From Alphaproteobacteria bacterium (GTDB lineage Bacteria; Pseudomonadota; Alphaproteobacteria; Sphingomonadales; Sphingomonadaceae), in contig JAGWQR010000357.1 of the NCBI GenBank assembly GCA_028869975.1, forward strand, positions 1 to 5,362: a stretch of 5,362 nt of DNA. Direction: 5' to 3'. Made by a program: the position numbers and the translations under genes. The notes beneath the pieces were generated by a model. That model did no database searches, was not told where the DNA came from, and saw only the letters and a list, made by a program, of their open reading frames with translations. This document shows, one piece after another, positions 1 to 5,362 of the stretch. Within the stretch, counting starts at the first letter, position 1, and every line of letters begins with the position of its first letter.

Positions 1-443
1 AAGGTGACGATGTCGGGCGAAGTCAGCCCTGTGCTGATTGCACCATCCGCCGTGGTGACCCCCAGCGTGCCGATGGAGGCTGCATTGTGCCCGGCCATGC
101 GCCAAAGCTGGCGGGTGAGTTCCACCGTCGAGGTTTTGCCATTGGTGCCCGTGACGGCAATGGCGGTTTCGGGGAAGGGCGCAAAGAATTTGGCGGCGAG
201 CAACGCAAAAGTACGGCGCGGCTCGTCGCTCTGGATATGCACCGCGCCCTCAACCTTCGCCTGCGGCCGCGCGACCACGGCCACAGCGCCCGCGCGCACC
301 GCATCCGCAATGAAATCCTCGCCATTGCGTTGCGCCCCCTGAAAGGCACCGAAAACGCACCCTGGCGCAACCATGCGATTATCGATGGCAAAACCGGTTA
401 TTGCTGCGCTGTCATCCGTATCGAGTAGATCCCCCAGCCGCAT
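1..443 (-). CDS. murE: UDP-N-acetylmuramoyl-tripeptide synthetase MurE, N-terminal part (cut by window edge)
   Basis: MurE is the cytoplasmic ATP-dependent Mur ligase that adds the third amino acid (meso-diaminopimelate in Gram-negatives) to UDP-MurNAc-L-Ala-D-Glu. The first 147 residues are in the window, with an uninterrupted frame running off base 1. Visible landmarks are DNRMVAPG at about 21-28 (the UDP-binding N-terminal domain), FGAFQGAQRNGEDF at 31-44, the ATP-binding P-loop TGTNGKTST at 98-106 opening the central domain, and LTSPD at 140-144, the usual substrate-contacting segment. The ATG at 443-441 shares its A with the ftsI stop (TGATG), so translation is probably coupled to ftsI. 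The residue before the Arg in DNR is usually Ser in MurE (DSR), and the usual DGH is NGE here; I think this is a clade feature and not a defect. The amino acid specificity motif lies outside the window. A MurF assignment is less likely given the N-terminal wording and gene order. Confidence 0.93.
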   Translation of the reverse strand, partial: MRLGDLLDTDDSAAITGFAIDNRMVAPGCVFGAFQGAQRNGEDFIADAVRAGAVAVVARPQAKVEGAVHIQSDEPRRTFALLAAKFFAPFPETAIAVTGTNGKTSTVELTRQLWRMAGHNAASIGTLGVTTADGAISTGLTSPDIVT

Positions 444-2146
444 CAGTGATTCGCCTCGGTTTTGGGGTGCCAGAGCAGCGGCATCAGCTCGGACACATCA
501 ATGTCGCGGTTCATGTCGGGGAGCACACCCAGCATCGGCCCGATTCGCGCTATCACCCGCCCGGCAATCGGCGCAGAGACCATGCCCGCTGTTGTCACAC
601 CGCCGGTCGCCGCCGATCCCTTTGGCTGGTCAAGCATGGTGAGCACCACATAGCGCGGCGCATCGAGCGGAAACACACCAACAAAGGTCGAGACATTCGC
701 ATGTTTGTTATAGCCATGCTTTCCGGGCACTTCGGCCGTTCCGGTTTTTCCGCCAATTCGCATTCCCTCGACATTGGCGCGTTCACCCGTCCCTTGCAAG
801 ACCACAAGCCGCAGCATTTTGCGCATCAACAGGCTGGTTGAAGCGCTGATGACGCGCTCACCAGGCGGCACCTCGCCCGGATTGAGCTTGAGCAGCGTCG
901 GTGCGCGCAATATGCCGCCATTGGCGAGTGCGGCATAGCCGGTGGCAAGCTGGAGCGGCGTCACCGCCATGCCATGCCCGAAGCCGATGGTCATCACCGT
1001 GGTACGCGCCCAGTATTTGGGCCAGATCGGGCGGCCTTTCTCGTGCAGCTCAATCCTGGGTGGCTCGTTGAAATGCATACGGGTGAAGAAGCTCATCGTT
1101 TTCTGCTGGCCCATCTGATCGGCAATCTGCGCGGTGACGATGTTCGACGAATGCACCAGCGCCTCGGGCATGTTGAGCCAGCGGTTCGCAGGTTCGTCAT
1201 CATGGATGGTGTATTGCCCGACATGCAGCGGCGCGGTTGCATCCCAGCGCTTGGCAATGTTGGTCACCGTGCCGGTATCGATCGCGTTGGCAAAGGTGAG
1301 CGGCTTGAAGGTAGACCCCAGTTCATAAACACTTTGCGTCACATTGTTGCGCCGGGCATCATCACTCGTCTGGCCTGACGTATTGGGATTGAATACCGGC
1401 AAAGACGCCATGGCCAGCACTTCGCCGGTATTGGCATCCAGCACCAGTCCGGCTGCGCCCAGTGCACGCTGCTGCATCATGCCTGCGGAGAGCTCGGCTT
1501 CAAGAATCGCCTGCACCCGGCTGTCGATCGAAAGTGCCACCGGTGTATTGCGTTGCGCCGGATCGATCAGGCGCGCATTCAGCGCGCGTTCCATGCCGGC
1601 AACGCCGTTGCCGTTGAAATCGGTATAGCCCAGCACATGCGCGGCCAGCGTCGTCTGCGGATAGAGCCGTTCGGGTTCACGCAGATATTCGATGGCGGGC
1701 TCGCCGAGCGCATTCACCTGCGCAACAAGCTCAGGCAGGGCACGGCGGCGCAGATAGGTGAATTTTTCGTGGCTACGCAGGATTTGCAGATATTGCGCCA
1801 CGGTGCGCTCGGGCATCAACTGCGCCAGTTTGGGCGCGAGTTCTTCGGGGGAATTGACAAGCGCATCCGGATGAATGCCGATCGACCAAGCGTCAATATC
1901 GCGCGCCAGCACCTCTCCATTGCGATCCACAATATCCGCGCGCGGTGGCACGAAGCCACTGGCTGCATGTGCAGGGTTGTGCATCAGCCCATGAACAGCA
2001 AAATAGCCGAGTTTGCCGGTAATCACTGCCGTCACCATCATAAACAGCAGCATCAGCACCATTAATCTTTGGTGCGTGACCGCCAGACCAATCTGACGGA
2101 TTTCGGCCGGCATTGTACGTGCGGGCTGGGCAGGGATCGCTGTCAC
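443..2146 (-). CDS. ftsI: Septal peptidoglycan transpeptidase FtsI (PBP3, class B penicillin-binding protein)
   Basis: FtsI cross-links septal peptidoglycan in the periplasm as the transpeptidase partner of FtsW in the divisome and is a beta-lactam target. The 567-residue product has the class B layout: a short cytoplasmic N-terminus, one membrane anchor at about 27-50, a pedestal domain opening with RADIVDRNG at 69-77, and a C-terminal transpeptidase domain. All three catalytic motifs are present: SxxK as STFK at 278-281 (nucleophile Ser278), SxN as SSN at 333-335, and KTGT at 467-470 inside GGKTGTAE. The length fits the family. The chosen start is GTG at 2146-2144, which overlaps the ftsL stop as GTGA; no good Shine-Dalgarno is visible, so coupling to ftsL is likely. 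An in-frame ATG at 2113 (residue 12) is an alternative start that would still keep the anchor. The stop overlaps the murE start by one base. Division-specific FtsI is favoured over an elongation-type PBP2 by the gene order. Confidence 0.97.
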   Translation of the reverse strand: MTAIPAQPARTMPAEIRQIGLAVTHQRLMVLMLLFMMVTAVITGKLGYFAVHGLMHNPAHAASGFVPPRADIVDRNGEVLARDIDAWSIGIHPDALVNSPEELAPKLAQLMPERTVAQYLQILRSHEKFTYLRRRALPELVAQVNALGEPAIEYLREPERLYPQTTLAAHVLGYTDFNGNGVAGMERALNARLIDPAQRNTPVALSIDSRVQAILEAELSAGMMQQRALGAAGLVLDANTGEVLAMASLPVFNPNTSGQTSDDARRNNVTQSVYELGSTFKPLTFANAIDTGTVTNIAKRWDATAPLHVGQYTIHDDEPANRWLNMPEALVHSSNIVTAQIADQMGQQKTMSFFTRMHFNEPPRIELHEKGRPIWPKYWARTTVMTIGFGHGMAVTPLQLATGYAALANGGILRAPTLLKLNPGEVPPGERVISASTSLLMRKMLRLVVLQGTGERANVEGMRIGGKTGTAEVPGKHGYNKHANVSTFVGVFPLDAPRYVVLTMLDQPKGSAATGGVTTAGMVSAPIAGRVIARIGPMLGVLPDMNRDIDVSELMPLLWHPKTEANH

Positions 2147-2739
2147 CGCTGGGCTTTGCCGTGCAGTGCCTCGCGCAGTGCATCATCAAGCATGACCAGA
2201 TGCGTAACTGCGGATGTTCCCTCAAAATGTCTCTGCGCTTGACCCTTGTGCGCAGGCGGCTGCGCCTGTGCCAGCTTCTCAGAAACAGGGGCCGCAACAG
2301 GATCTGGCGCTGCAGCAGTAACAGTGGCTGTTTCGGGCACCGATAACGACTGCGCTTTGTCTTGCAATTTCGCGGCCGCAAGGGATTCCGCATCTTCGGT
2401 CACGGAGGCCATCGCTGCGACCGGTACTTCCGGCGCGCCTTTCAGCTTTGCAGGATCAAACCGGGCAAGTGCTGTTGTGTCACCCACAAATTGCGCAGCA
2501 CTGGGGGTGCTGAGGCCCAGCGTATCGCTGTTCCATTTTTCGAGCTGACGCCAGTTGGTGCGCGTGGCAAGCTCAGTATCAAGCATCCGGATGTCGTGCT
2601 CGGTCACATCGATCTGGTGGTTGATTTCCGCCAGCCGCTTGTGCTCGGCGGACACCTGTACCGACACCAGATAAAGGCCGGTTGCGGCCAATGCCGCACC
2701 ACTGGCCCACATGATCGATCGAAATCTCTGTGCGATCAT
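2143..2739 (-). CDS. ftsL: Cell division protein FtsL, with long C-terminal extension
   Basis: FtsL is a bitopic inner-membrane protein that pairs with FtsB through a periplasmic coiled coil and helps activate FtsWI. The 198-residue product shows a short basic N-terminus, one membrane helix at about 9-29, then a charged, heptad-like stretch at about 31-70 (HKRLAEINHQIDVTEHDI and onward) typical of the FtsL coiled coil. After LGLSTPSAAQF (75-84) follows an Ala/Pro/Gln-rich, probably disordered tail (about 100-170) and a final segment, HFEGTSAVTHLVMLDDALRE. Typical FtsL proteins are about 90-120 residues, so the tail is unusually long. Identification rests mainly on topology and position between rsmH and ftsI, because FtsL sequences are poorly conserved. 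The ATG at 2739-2737 overlaps the rsmH stop (ATGA) and is preceded by a very good Shine-Dalgarno, AAGGAGG, five bases upstream. The stop overlaps the ftsI GTG. Confidence 0.88.
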   Translation of the reverse strand: MIAQRFRSIMWASGAALAATGLYLVSVQVSAEHKRLAEINHQIDVTEHDIRMLDTELATRTNWRQLEKWNSDTLGLSTPSAAQFVGDTTALARFDPAKLKGAPEVPVAAMASVTEDAESLAAAKLQDKAQSLSVPETATVTAAAPDPVAAPVSEKLAQAQPPAHKGQAQRHFEGTSAVTHLVMLDDALREALHGKAQR

Positions 2740-3671
2740 GTTTCCCTCCTTGCATGTATGTTTGATGCCGCCGCTGTCGTACGCAGCGCCGAACGCAATG
2801 TTGCCGAGCGGGCGCGCGGATTGCGGGCCAGCTCATCCTTATCGGGGCGCACCGCTTTCAAAATCGCTGTAAATGTCGGGGAGGAATCATTTATCGCCAC
2901 CGGCAGATGGCGCGAACCACCCGATGCCTTGCCCGAACGCATCGCGAGAAACTGCTTGACAATACGATCTTCAAGGCTGTGGAAGGTCACCACCGCCAGC
3001 CGCCCGCCTGGCTTGAGCACGGCCTCCGCCGCCTCCAGCCCTTCTTCCAGTTCGTCTAGTTCGCGGTTGATATGGATACGGATCGCCTGAAATGTACGGA
3101 TTGCCGGGTCTTTCTTGTCGCGGCCCGGCACATAACCGCACGCGCGACGCACTAGGCTGGCGAGTTCGGATGTGCGGGTGATCGGGCGCGCCGCCACAAT
3201 CGCGCGCGCGATGCGGCGCGATTTCGGCTCCTCGCCATAGCGGTAGATGACATCGGCGATGTCGGCCTCGGCTGCCGTGTTGAGAAAGTCGGCGGCGCTC
3301 ATCCCGGCCTGGCTCATCCGCATGTCGAGCGGGCCATCCGCCTGGATGGAAAAGCCGCGCTCGGCCTGGTCAAGCTGCATTGAAGACACGCCAATATCGA
3401 GCGTCACGCCATCGACAGGTGTCGTAACATGACGCACCATCGTCGAGAAAGTGTCCGCGATCAGCGTCAGCCGATCATGCGGCGCAGCAGCGGCGCGTGC
3501 AGCCGGATCACGATCAAACGCGATGACCCGCGCCCCACGCTCAAGCAGCGCCTTTGTGTACCCCCCGGCGCCATAGGTGCCATCGACATGCGTTTCGCCG
3601 GGCTTGGGAGCGAGTACCGTCATGACGTCATCCAGAAGCACCGGGATATGGGCCTGTTCAACCCCGCTCAT
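2736..3671 (-). CDS. rsmH: 16S rRNA (cytosine-1402 N4)-methyltransferase RsmH (MraW)
   Basis: RsmH uses S-adenosylmethionine to methylate N4 of C1402 in the 16S rRNA decoding centre. The 311-residue product matches the family length and motifs: HIPVLLDDV at 8-16, the SAM-binding GTYGAGGYT at 31-39, AFDRDP at 51-56, the family signature DIGVSSMQLDQAERGFS at 92-108 followed by DGPLDMRM at 112-119, RYGEEPKSRRIARAI at 144-158, FQAIRIHINRELDEL at 194-208, VTFHSLEDRIVK at 228-239, and the C-terminal NPRARSATLR at 284-293. The start is ATG at 3671-3669, giving MSGVEQAHIPVLL. The open frame extends 44 codons further upstream to a GTG at 3803, but that part lies over mraZ in another frame and looks nothing like the family, so it is excluded. 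The start overlaps the mraZ stop as ATGA, and the stop overlaps the ftsL start as ATGA. Confidence 0.97.
   Translation of the reverse strand: MSGVEQAHIPVLLDDVMTVLAPKPGETHVDGTYGAGGYTKALLERGARVIAFDRDPAARAAAAPHDRLTLIADTFSTMVRHVTTPVDGVTLDIGVSSMQLDQAERGFSIQADGPLDMRMSQAGMSAADFLNTAAEADIADVIYRYGEEPKSRRIARAIVAARPITRTSELASLVRRACGYVPGRDKKDPAIRTFQAIRIHINRELDELEEGLEAAEAVLKPGGRLAVVTFHSLEDRIVKQFLAMRSGKASGGSRHLPVAINDSSPTFTAILKAVRPDKDELARNPRARSATLRSALRTTAAASNIHARRET
2745..2751 (-). promoter_or_regulatory. Strong Shine-Dalgarno of ftsL, inside the rsmH coding end
   Basis: On the minus strand the bases AAGGAGG are followed by the five-base spacer GAAAC and then the ftsL ATG. This is a near-perfect anti-16S match and fixes the ftsL start. 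It is the only strong ribosome binding site at any junction in the cluster; the other overlapping starts have weak or no obvious site. Confidence 0.85.
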
Positions 3672-4156
3672 GCCACCACCCCGCGCTCGGCAAGCAGGAA
3701 GCGCACCAAATCCTTGGTGTCGGTGTCGATATGATCGGCAGCGAGACAGACATGCGGGTTCCACAGTTCGAACACTTGCCCCACCCCCAGAAACAGCACC
3801 CATTCGGTCAACTGCGCCTTGGCACGGAAAAAGGCGGGCAGAATGAAACGCCCGCTCGCGTCAAAGCCAATGTCCTCAACCAGCCCGAAGGCGCGGCGGT
3901 TGATGGTATGGCGGTCATACGCCTGCCCCGCATCCTGTGCACGCGCCTCATCACGCTCGATCCGCGCCTGCAATCGCGAAGACCAGCCGCGATCATAGCC
4001 TGTCAGGCAGTTATCGGCCTCATGCCTGCCGATGATAAGATGGGGTGCATTTGAATTGCGTTCGATGACCTTGCGAAAGCTAGCGGGAATCGCAAGCCTG
4101 CCCTTCGCGTCGATCGCGTTGAGCGCATACCCGCTGAATATCTCCCGCTCGCCCAT
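3668..4156 (-). CDS. mraZ: Transcriptional regulator MraZ
   Basis: MraZ is a ring-forming DNA-binding protein with two SpoVT-AbrB folds; in Escherichia coli it represses its own dcw operon by binding short G-rich direct repeats upstream. The 162-residue product carries both signature halves: DAKGRLAIPASFR at 16-28 and DASGRFILPAFFR at 99-111, each with the conserved DxxGR. I prefer the ATG at 4156-4154 (MGEREIFSGYALNAIDAKGR), which has a modest AGG eight bases upstream. A TTG at 4174-4172 in the same frame would add six residues, but its best upstream AGGAG is about 21 bases away, so that start is less likely. The gene is first in the dcw cluster, and its stop overlaps the rsmH start (ATGA). 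The phased GGGA repeats upstream are a likely autoregulatory site. Confidence 0.96.
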   Translation of the reverse strand: MGEREIFSGYALNAIDAKGRLAIPASFRKVIERNSNAPHLIIGRHEADNCLTGYDRGWSSRLQARIERDEARAQDAGQAYDRHTINRRAFGLVEDIGFDASGRFILPAFFRAKAQLTEWVLFLGVGQVFELWNPHVCLAADHIDTDTKDLVRFLLAERGVVA

Positions 4157-4221
4157 GCTATGAACCTGACCCAATCCCTAACGTCGCGTATCCGGCTCCT
4201 CGCCCGCATCACATGGGCAAC

Positions 4222-4250
4222 GTCATAACAAGGGAATATACGGGATACAA
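4222..4250 (-). promoter_or_regulatory. Candidate promoter of mraZ and the dcw cluster
   Basis: On the minus strand, TTGTAT (4250-4245) and TATGAC (4227-4222) are separated by 17 bases, and a TG one base before the -10 (TGTTATGAC) gives an extended -10. A start near 4215 would leave a leader of about 60 bases before the mraZ ATG. The match to the consensus is only moderate (three of six and four of six). The AT-rich repeats offer other -10-like hexamers such as TATATT at 4240-4235. Two of the GGG cores lie in the spacer and others just upstream, which would suit repression. Confidence 0.4.
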
Positions 4251-4280
4251 CGGGAAATTACGGGTATAATTGGGAAACAA
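4231..4280 (+). promoter_or_regulatory. Probable MraZ operator: five NGGGW repeats at exact 10-bp period
   Basis: Reading the plus strand, GGG cores begin at 4232, 4242, 4252, 4262 and 4272. The units are AGGGAATATA, CGGGATACAA, CGGGAAATTA, CGGGTATAAT and TGGGAAACAA: an NGGGW core followed by five AT-rich bases. Known MraZ sites in Escherichia coli are TGGGN direct repeats with five-base spacers, so both spacing and core fit, and mraZ itself lies 75 bp away. Here the G-rich strand is the plus strand, opposite to the mraZ coding strand. Additional GGG cores at 4215 and 4303 are out of the 10-bp phase. Binding is inferred from the pattern and context. Confidence 0.8.
4231..4280 (+). repeat. Short tandem direct repeat, five units of 10 bp
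   Basis: These are the same bases as the operator, listed as a repeat. The GGG core is invariant in all five units, and the remaining positions are A/T-rich with low identity. Constant spacing with variable spacer sequence points to a phased protein-binding array and not to recent tandem duplication. The TGGGAAA of the last unit recurs at 4302-4308. Confidence 0.85.
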
Positions 4281-4378
4281 TCGTAAATATCGTGCGACTC
4301 ATGGGAAAGCTGCGTGCATGTTTTTTATATGTTCCATTTTGGAGAGGTCTGTCTGGACTTTGGCCACAAGCCGCCGCA

Positions 4379-4404
4379 GCGCGAGTCGCTAAAGCGAGTC
4401 GCGC
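4379..4404 (-). terminator. Strong hairpin after the small membrane gene; possible terminator without a U-tract
   Basis: Two copies of GCGAGTCGC (4381-4389 and 4394-4402) flank TAAA. Because the nonamer is itself almost palindromic, the direct repeat is also an inverted repeat. With the outer GC pairs it forms an 11-bp stem with one central mismatch and a four-base loop. It begins 23 bases after the TAA of the upstream small gene and before the mraZ control region, the right place for a transcription end. No T-run follows on the minus strand, so it is not a textbook intrinsic terminator. It may instead be a Rho-assisted end or an RNA 3'-protecting structure. Confidence 0.5.
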
Positions 4405-4426
4405 CGGGCAAACAGAGCCCCCAGGC

Positions 4427-4684
4427 TTAGCGTATGCTGTTGGTTGCTGCGGGCGCTGCGGTGTTGGTTGCCGCAGCCGTCTGATCTGCCGGGGCAATAC
4501 CCATGCGCGCCATGGGTTCGGTCACCTTGGTTTCAGCCTGTGCTGATGCTGCAGCGCTGTGCGGTTGATCCGGGTTAAGCCGCGCCTGAATTGCATTGCT
4601 GACCGCGAGCACGCCGATGATGAGCGCCAGCCCCGCCAGCCCGACCTGCACACGCCGGAGCGCTTCCTGCTGTTTGCCCGTCAT
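4427..4684 (-). CDS. Small single-pass membrane protein of unknown function
   Basis: I do not recognise this 85-residue product. It has a basic N-terminus (MTGKQQEALRRVQ), one hydrophobic helix at about 13-29 (VGLAGLALIIGVLAVSN), then a polar segment and an Ala/Thr/Asn-rich, probably disordered C-terminus. The arginines before the helix suggest the N-terminus is cytoplasmic and the tail periplasmic. Codons favour G/C at third positions like the neighbouring genes, which supports real coding, and no better open frame competes on the strand. The ATG at 4684 lies 15 nt after the stop of the cysteine synthase-like gene, with a weak GGTGG upstream, so the two are probably co-transcribed. The gene ends (TAA) before a strong hairpin. 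Its place between a sulfur amino acid enzyme and the dcw cluster does not reveal a role; it could be a minor envelope protein. Confidence 0.65.
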   Translation of the reverse strand: MTGKQQEALRRVQVGLAGLALIIGVLAVSNAIQARLNPDQPHSAAASAQAETKVTEPMARMGIAPADQTAAATNTAAPAATNSIR

Positions 4685-4699
4685 CTCAAGTCCACCATC

Positions 4700-5362
4700 T
4701 CAGGCTTTCAGCGGCGGCAGGCCCTTGGCTGCCAACCATGCGGGGTTAAAAATCGTCGAGAGGTAGCGAAAGCCGGTATCACACAGGATCGTGACAATGG
4801 TATGTCCCGGCCCCATTGCGCGCGCCAGCGCCATCGCACCCGCCACATTGATCCCCGAAGACAGTCCGACGCAAATCCCCTCTTCATGCAGGAGTGCGCC
4901 CACCTGCGCCAGACCCTCCTCATCCGAAATGCGGAATTGCGTATCGATCGGCGCGCCATCGAGATTGGCGGTGATCCGCGACTGGCCAATCCCTTCCGAC
5001 ACCGAATTGCCCTCGCCTTTCAGTTCTCCACAGGCAAAATAGTTGAACAACGCCGCCCCGTGTGGATCGGTGAGCGCGATGGTGATTTTTTCGTCATGCG
5101 CTTTCAGGCTCAGCGCGACGCCCGCGAGTGTGCCGCCCGAACCGACCGCGCAGGTGAAGCCGTCGAGTTTGCCGCCCGTCTGTTCCCAGATTTCCTCCGC
5201 CGTACCCAGTATATGCGCCTTGCGGTTGGCGATATTGTCGAACTGGTTGGCCCAGAGCGCGCCCGTCTCTTCCGCGATGCGGCGTGAAGTGTGCACATAA
5301 TGACCCGGATTGGAGAAAGGCGCGGCCGGCACCAGCACCAGTTCGGCCCCCAGCGCGCGCAG
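4700..5362 (-). CDS. PLP-dependent cysteine synthase/desulfhydrase-family enzyme, C-terminal 220 residues (5' end outside window)
   Basis: This is a fold-type II PLP enzyme of the CysK family. Members make cysteine from O-acetylserine and sulfide, or run the reverse-type desulfhydrase reaction. The fragment starts in frame at the window edge (LRALGAELVLVPA) and ends LPPLKA. Fragment positions: PLP phosphate-binding loop GSGGTLAG at 74-81, SEGIGQSRITANL at 122-134, GLSSGINVAGA at 166-176 with the serine that faces the PLP ring nitrogen, and CDTGFRYLSTIFNP at 194-207, matching the usual DSGERYLST region. The PLP lysine and the TSGNTG substrate loop must lie upstream, outside the window. The EGIGQ and CDTGFRY wording resembles the group often annotated as cysteine synthase A but close to the mycobacterial Cds1 desulfhydrase, so I do not assign a symbol. 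The small membrane gene follows after 15 nt. Confidence 0.88.
   Translation of the reverse strand: MRALGAELVLVPAAPFSNPGHYVHTSRRIAEETGALWANQFDNIANRKAHILGTAEEIWEQTGGKLDGFTCAVGSGGTLAGVALSLKAHDEKITIALTDPHGAALFNYFACGELKGEGNSVSEGIGQSRITANLDGAPIDTQFRISDEEGLAQVGALLHEEGICVGLSSGINVAGAMALARAMGPGHTIVTILCDTGFRYLSTIFNPAWLAAKGLPPLKA

Noticed and set aside
1893..2393. A 166-codon minus-strand frame overlapping ftsL and ftsI
   Set aside because: It is an out-of-frame reading of two real genes and its product is Arg/Cys-rich with no motif.
2362..3090. A 242-codon plus-strand open frame across the ftsL-rsmH junction
   Set aside because: It is antisense to two recognised genes, has low-complexity Ser/Arg composition at its end, and has no recognisable motif.
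3672..3803. A 44-codon N-terminal extension of rsmH starting from a GTG
   Set aside because: It lies wholly over mraZ in another frame and reads as Arg/Gly/Cys-rich nonsense. The ATG at 3671 gives the normal RsmH N-terminus.
4157..4174. TTG start for mraZ, six codons upstream of the ATG
   Set aside because: Its nearest good purine-rich site is about 21 bases away, and the extra residues add nothing that looks conserved. The ATG at 4156 is preferred.
4321..4326. A run of six T on the plus strand that might end a terminator
   Set aside because: It is not adjacent to the hairpin at 4379-4404 and no plus-strand transcript is expected here. On the minus strand it is an A-run, so it cannot serve as a U-tract for the upstream unit.
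4559..5287. A 242-codon open frame on the plus strand opposite the cysteine synthase-like gene
   Set aside because: It is antisense to a clearly conserved enzyme; its product is rich in Arg and His with no family resemblance. It is a shadow typical of GC-rich DNA.
1..5362. A novel system, mobile element, CRISPR array or horizontally acquired island
   Set aside because: All genes are on one strand, fit core housekeeping families in canonical dcw order, and show even codon character. No transposase, integrase, terminal repeats or spacer array is visible.

Overview
The window is a chromosomal stretch from an alphaproteobacterium, most likely a sphingomonad (Sphingomonadales). That placement is inferred from protein character (long Ala/Pro-rich FtsL, the MurE N-terminal wording, GC-rich third codon positions) and not from a marker gene. 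Every supported gene lies on the minus strand, so the genes read from high to low coordinates.

Region by region, in the direction of transcription. (1) 5362-4700: the C-terminal two thirds of a PLP-dependent cysteine synthase/desulfhydrase-family enzyme, with its 5' end outside the window. (2) 4684-4427: an 85-residue single-pass membrane protein of unknown function, 15 nt after that enzyme and probably in its transcript. (3) 4426-4157: the only sizeable non-coding gap, about 270 bp. It holds a strong hairpin just after the small gene, then five NGGGW repeats at an exact 10-bp period that match the known pattern of MraZ operators, and a candidate extended -10 promoter beside them. (4) 4156-1: the start of a division and cell wall (dcw) cluster in canonical order, mraZ - rsmH (mraW) - ftsL - ftsI - murE, with murE cut by the window edge.

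The dcw genes are packed with no spacers. Each junction is a stop/start overlap (ATGA, ATGA, GTGA, TGATG), which suggests translational coupling along one polycistronic message. Functionally, MraZ represses the cluster, RsmH methylates 16S rRNA, FtsL and FtsI form part of the septal peptidoglycan synthase, and MurE makes the UDP-MurNAc-tripeptide precursor.

I see no mobile element, CRISPR array, tRNA, rRNA or novel defence system. The content is ordinary core genome. The points most worth a second look are the phased MraZ-type operator, the long FtsL tail, the subfamily of the cysteine synthase-like enzyme, and the small conserved-looking membrane gene between the two units.
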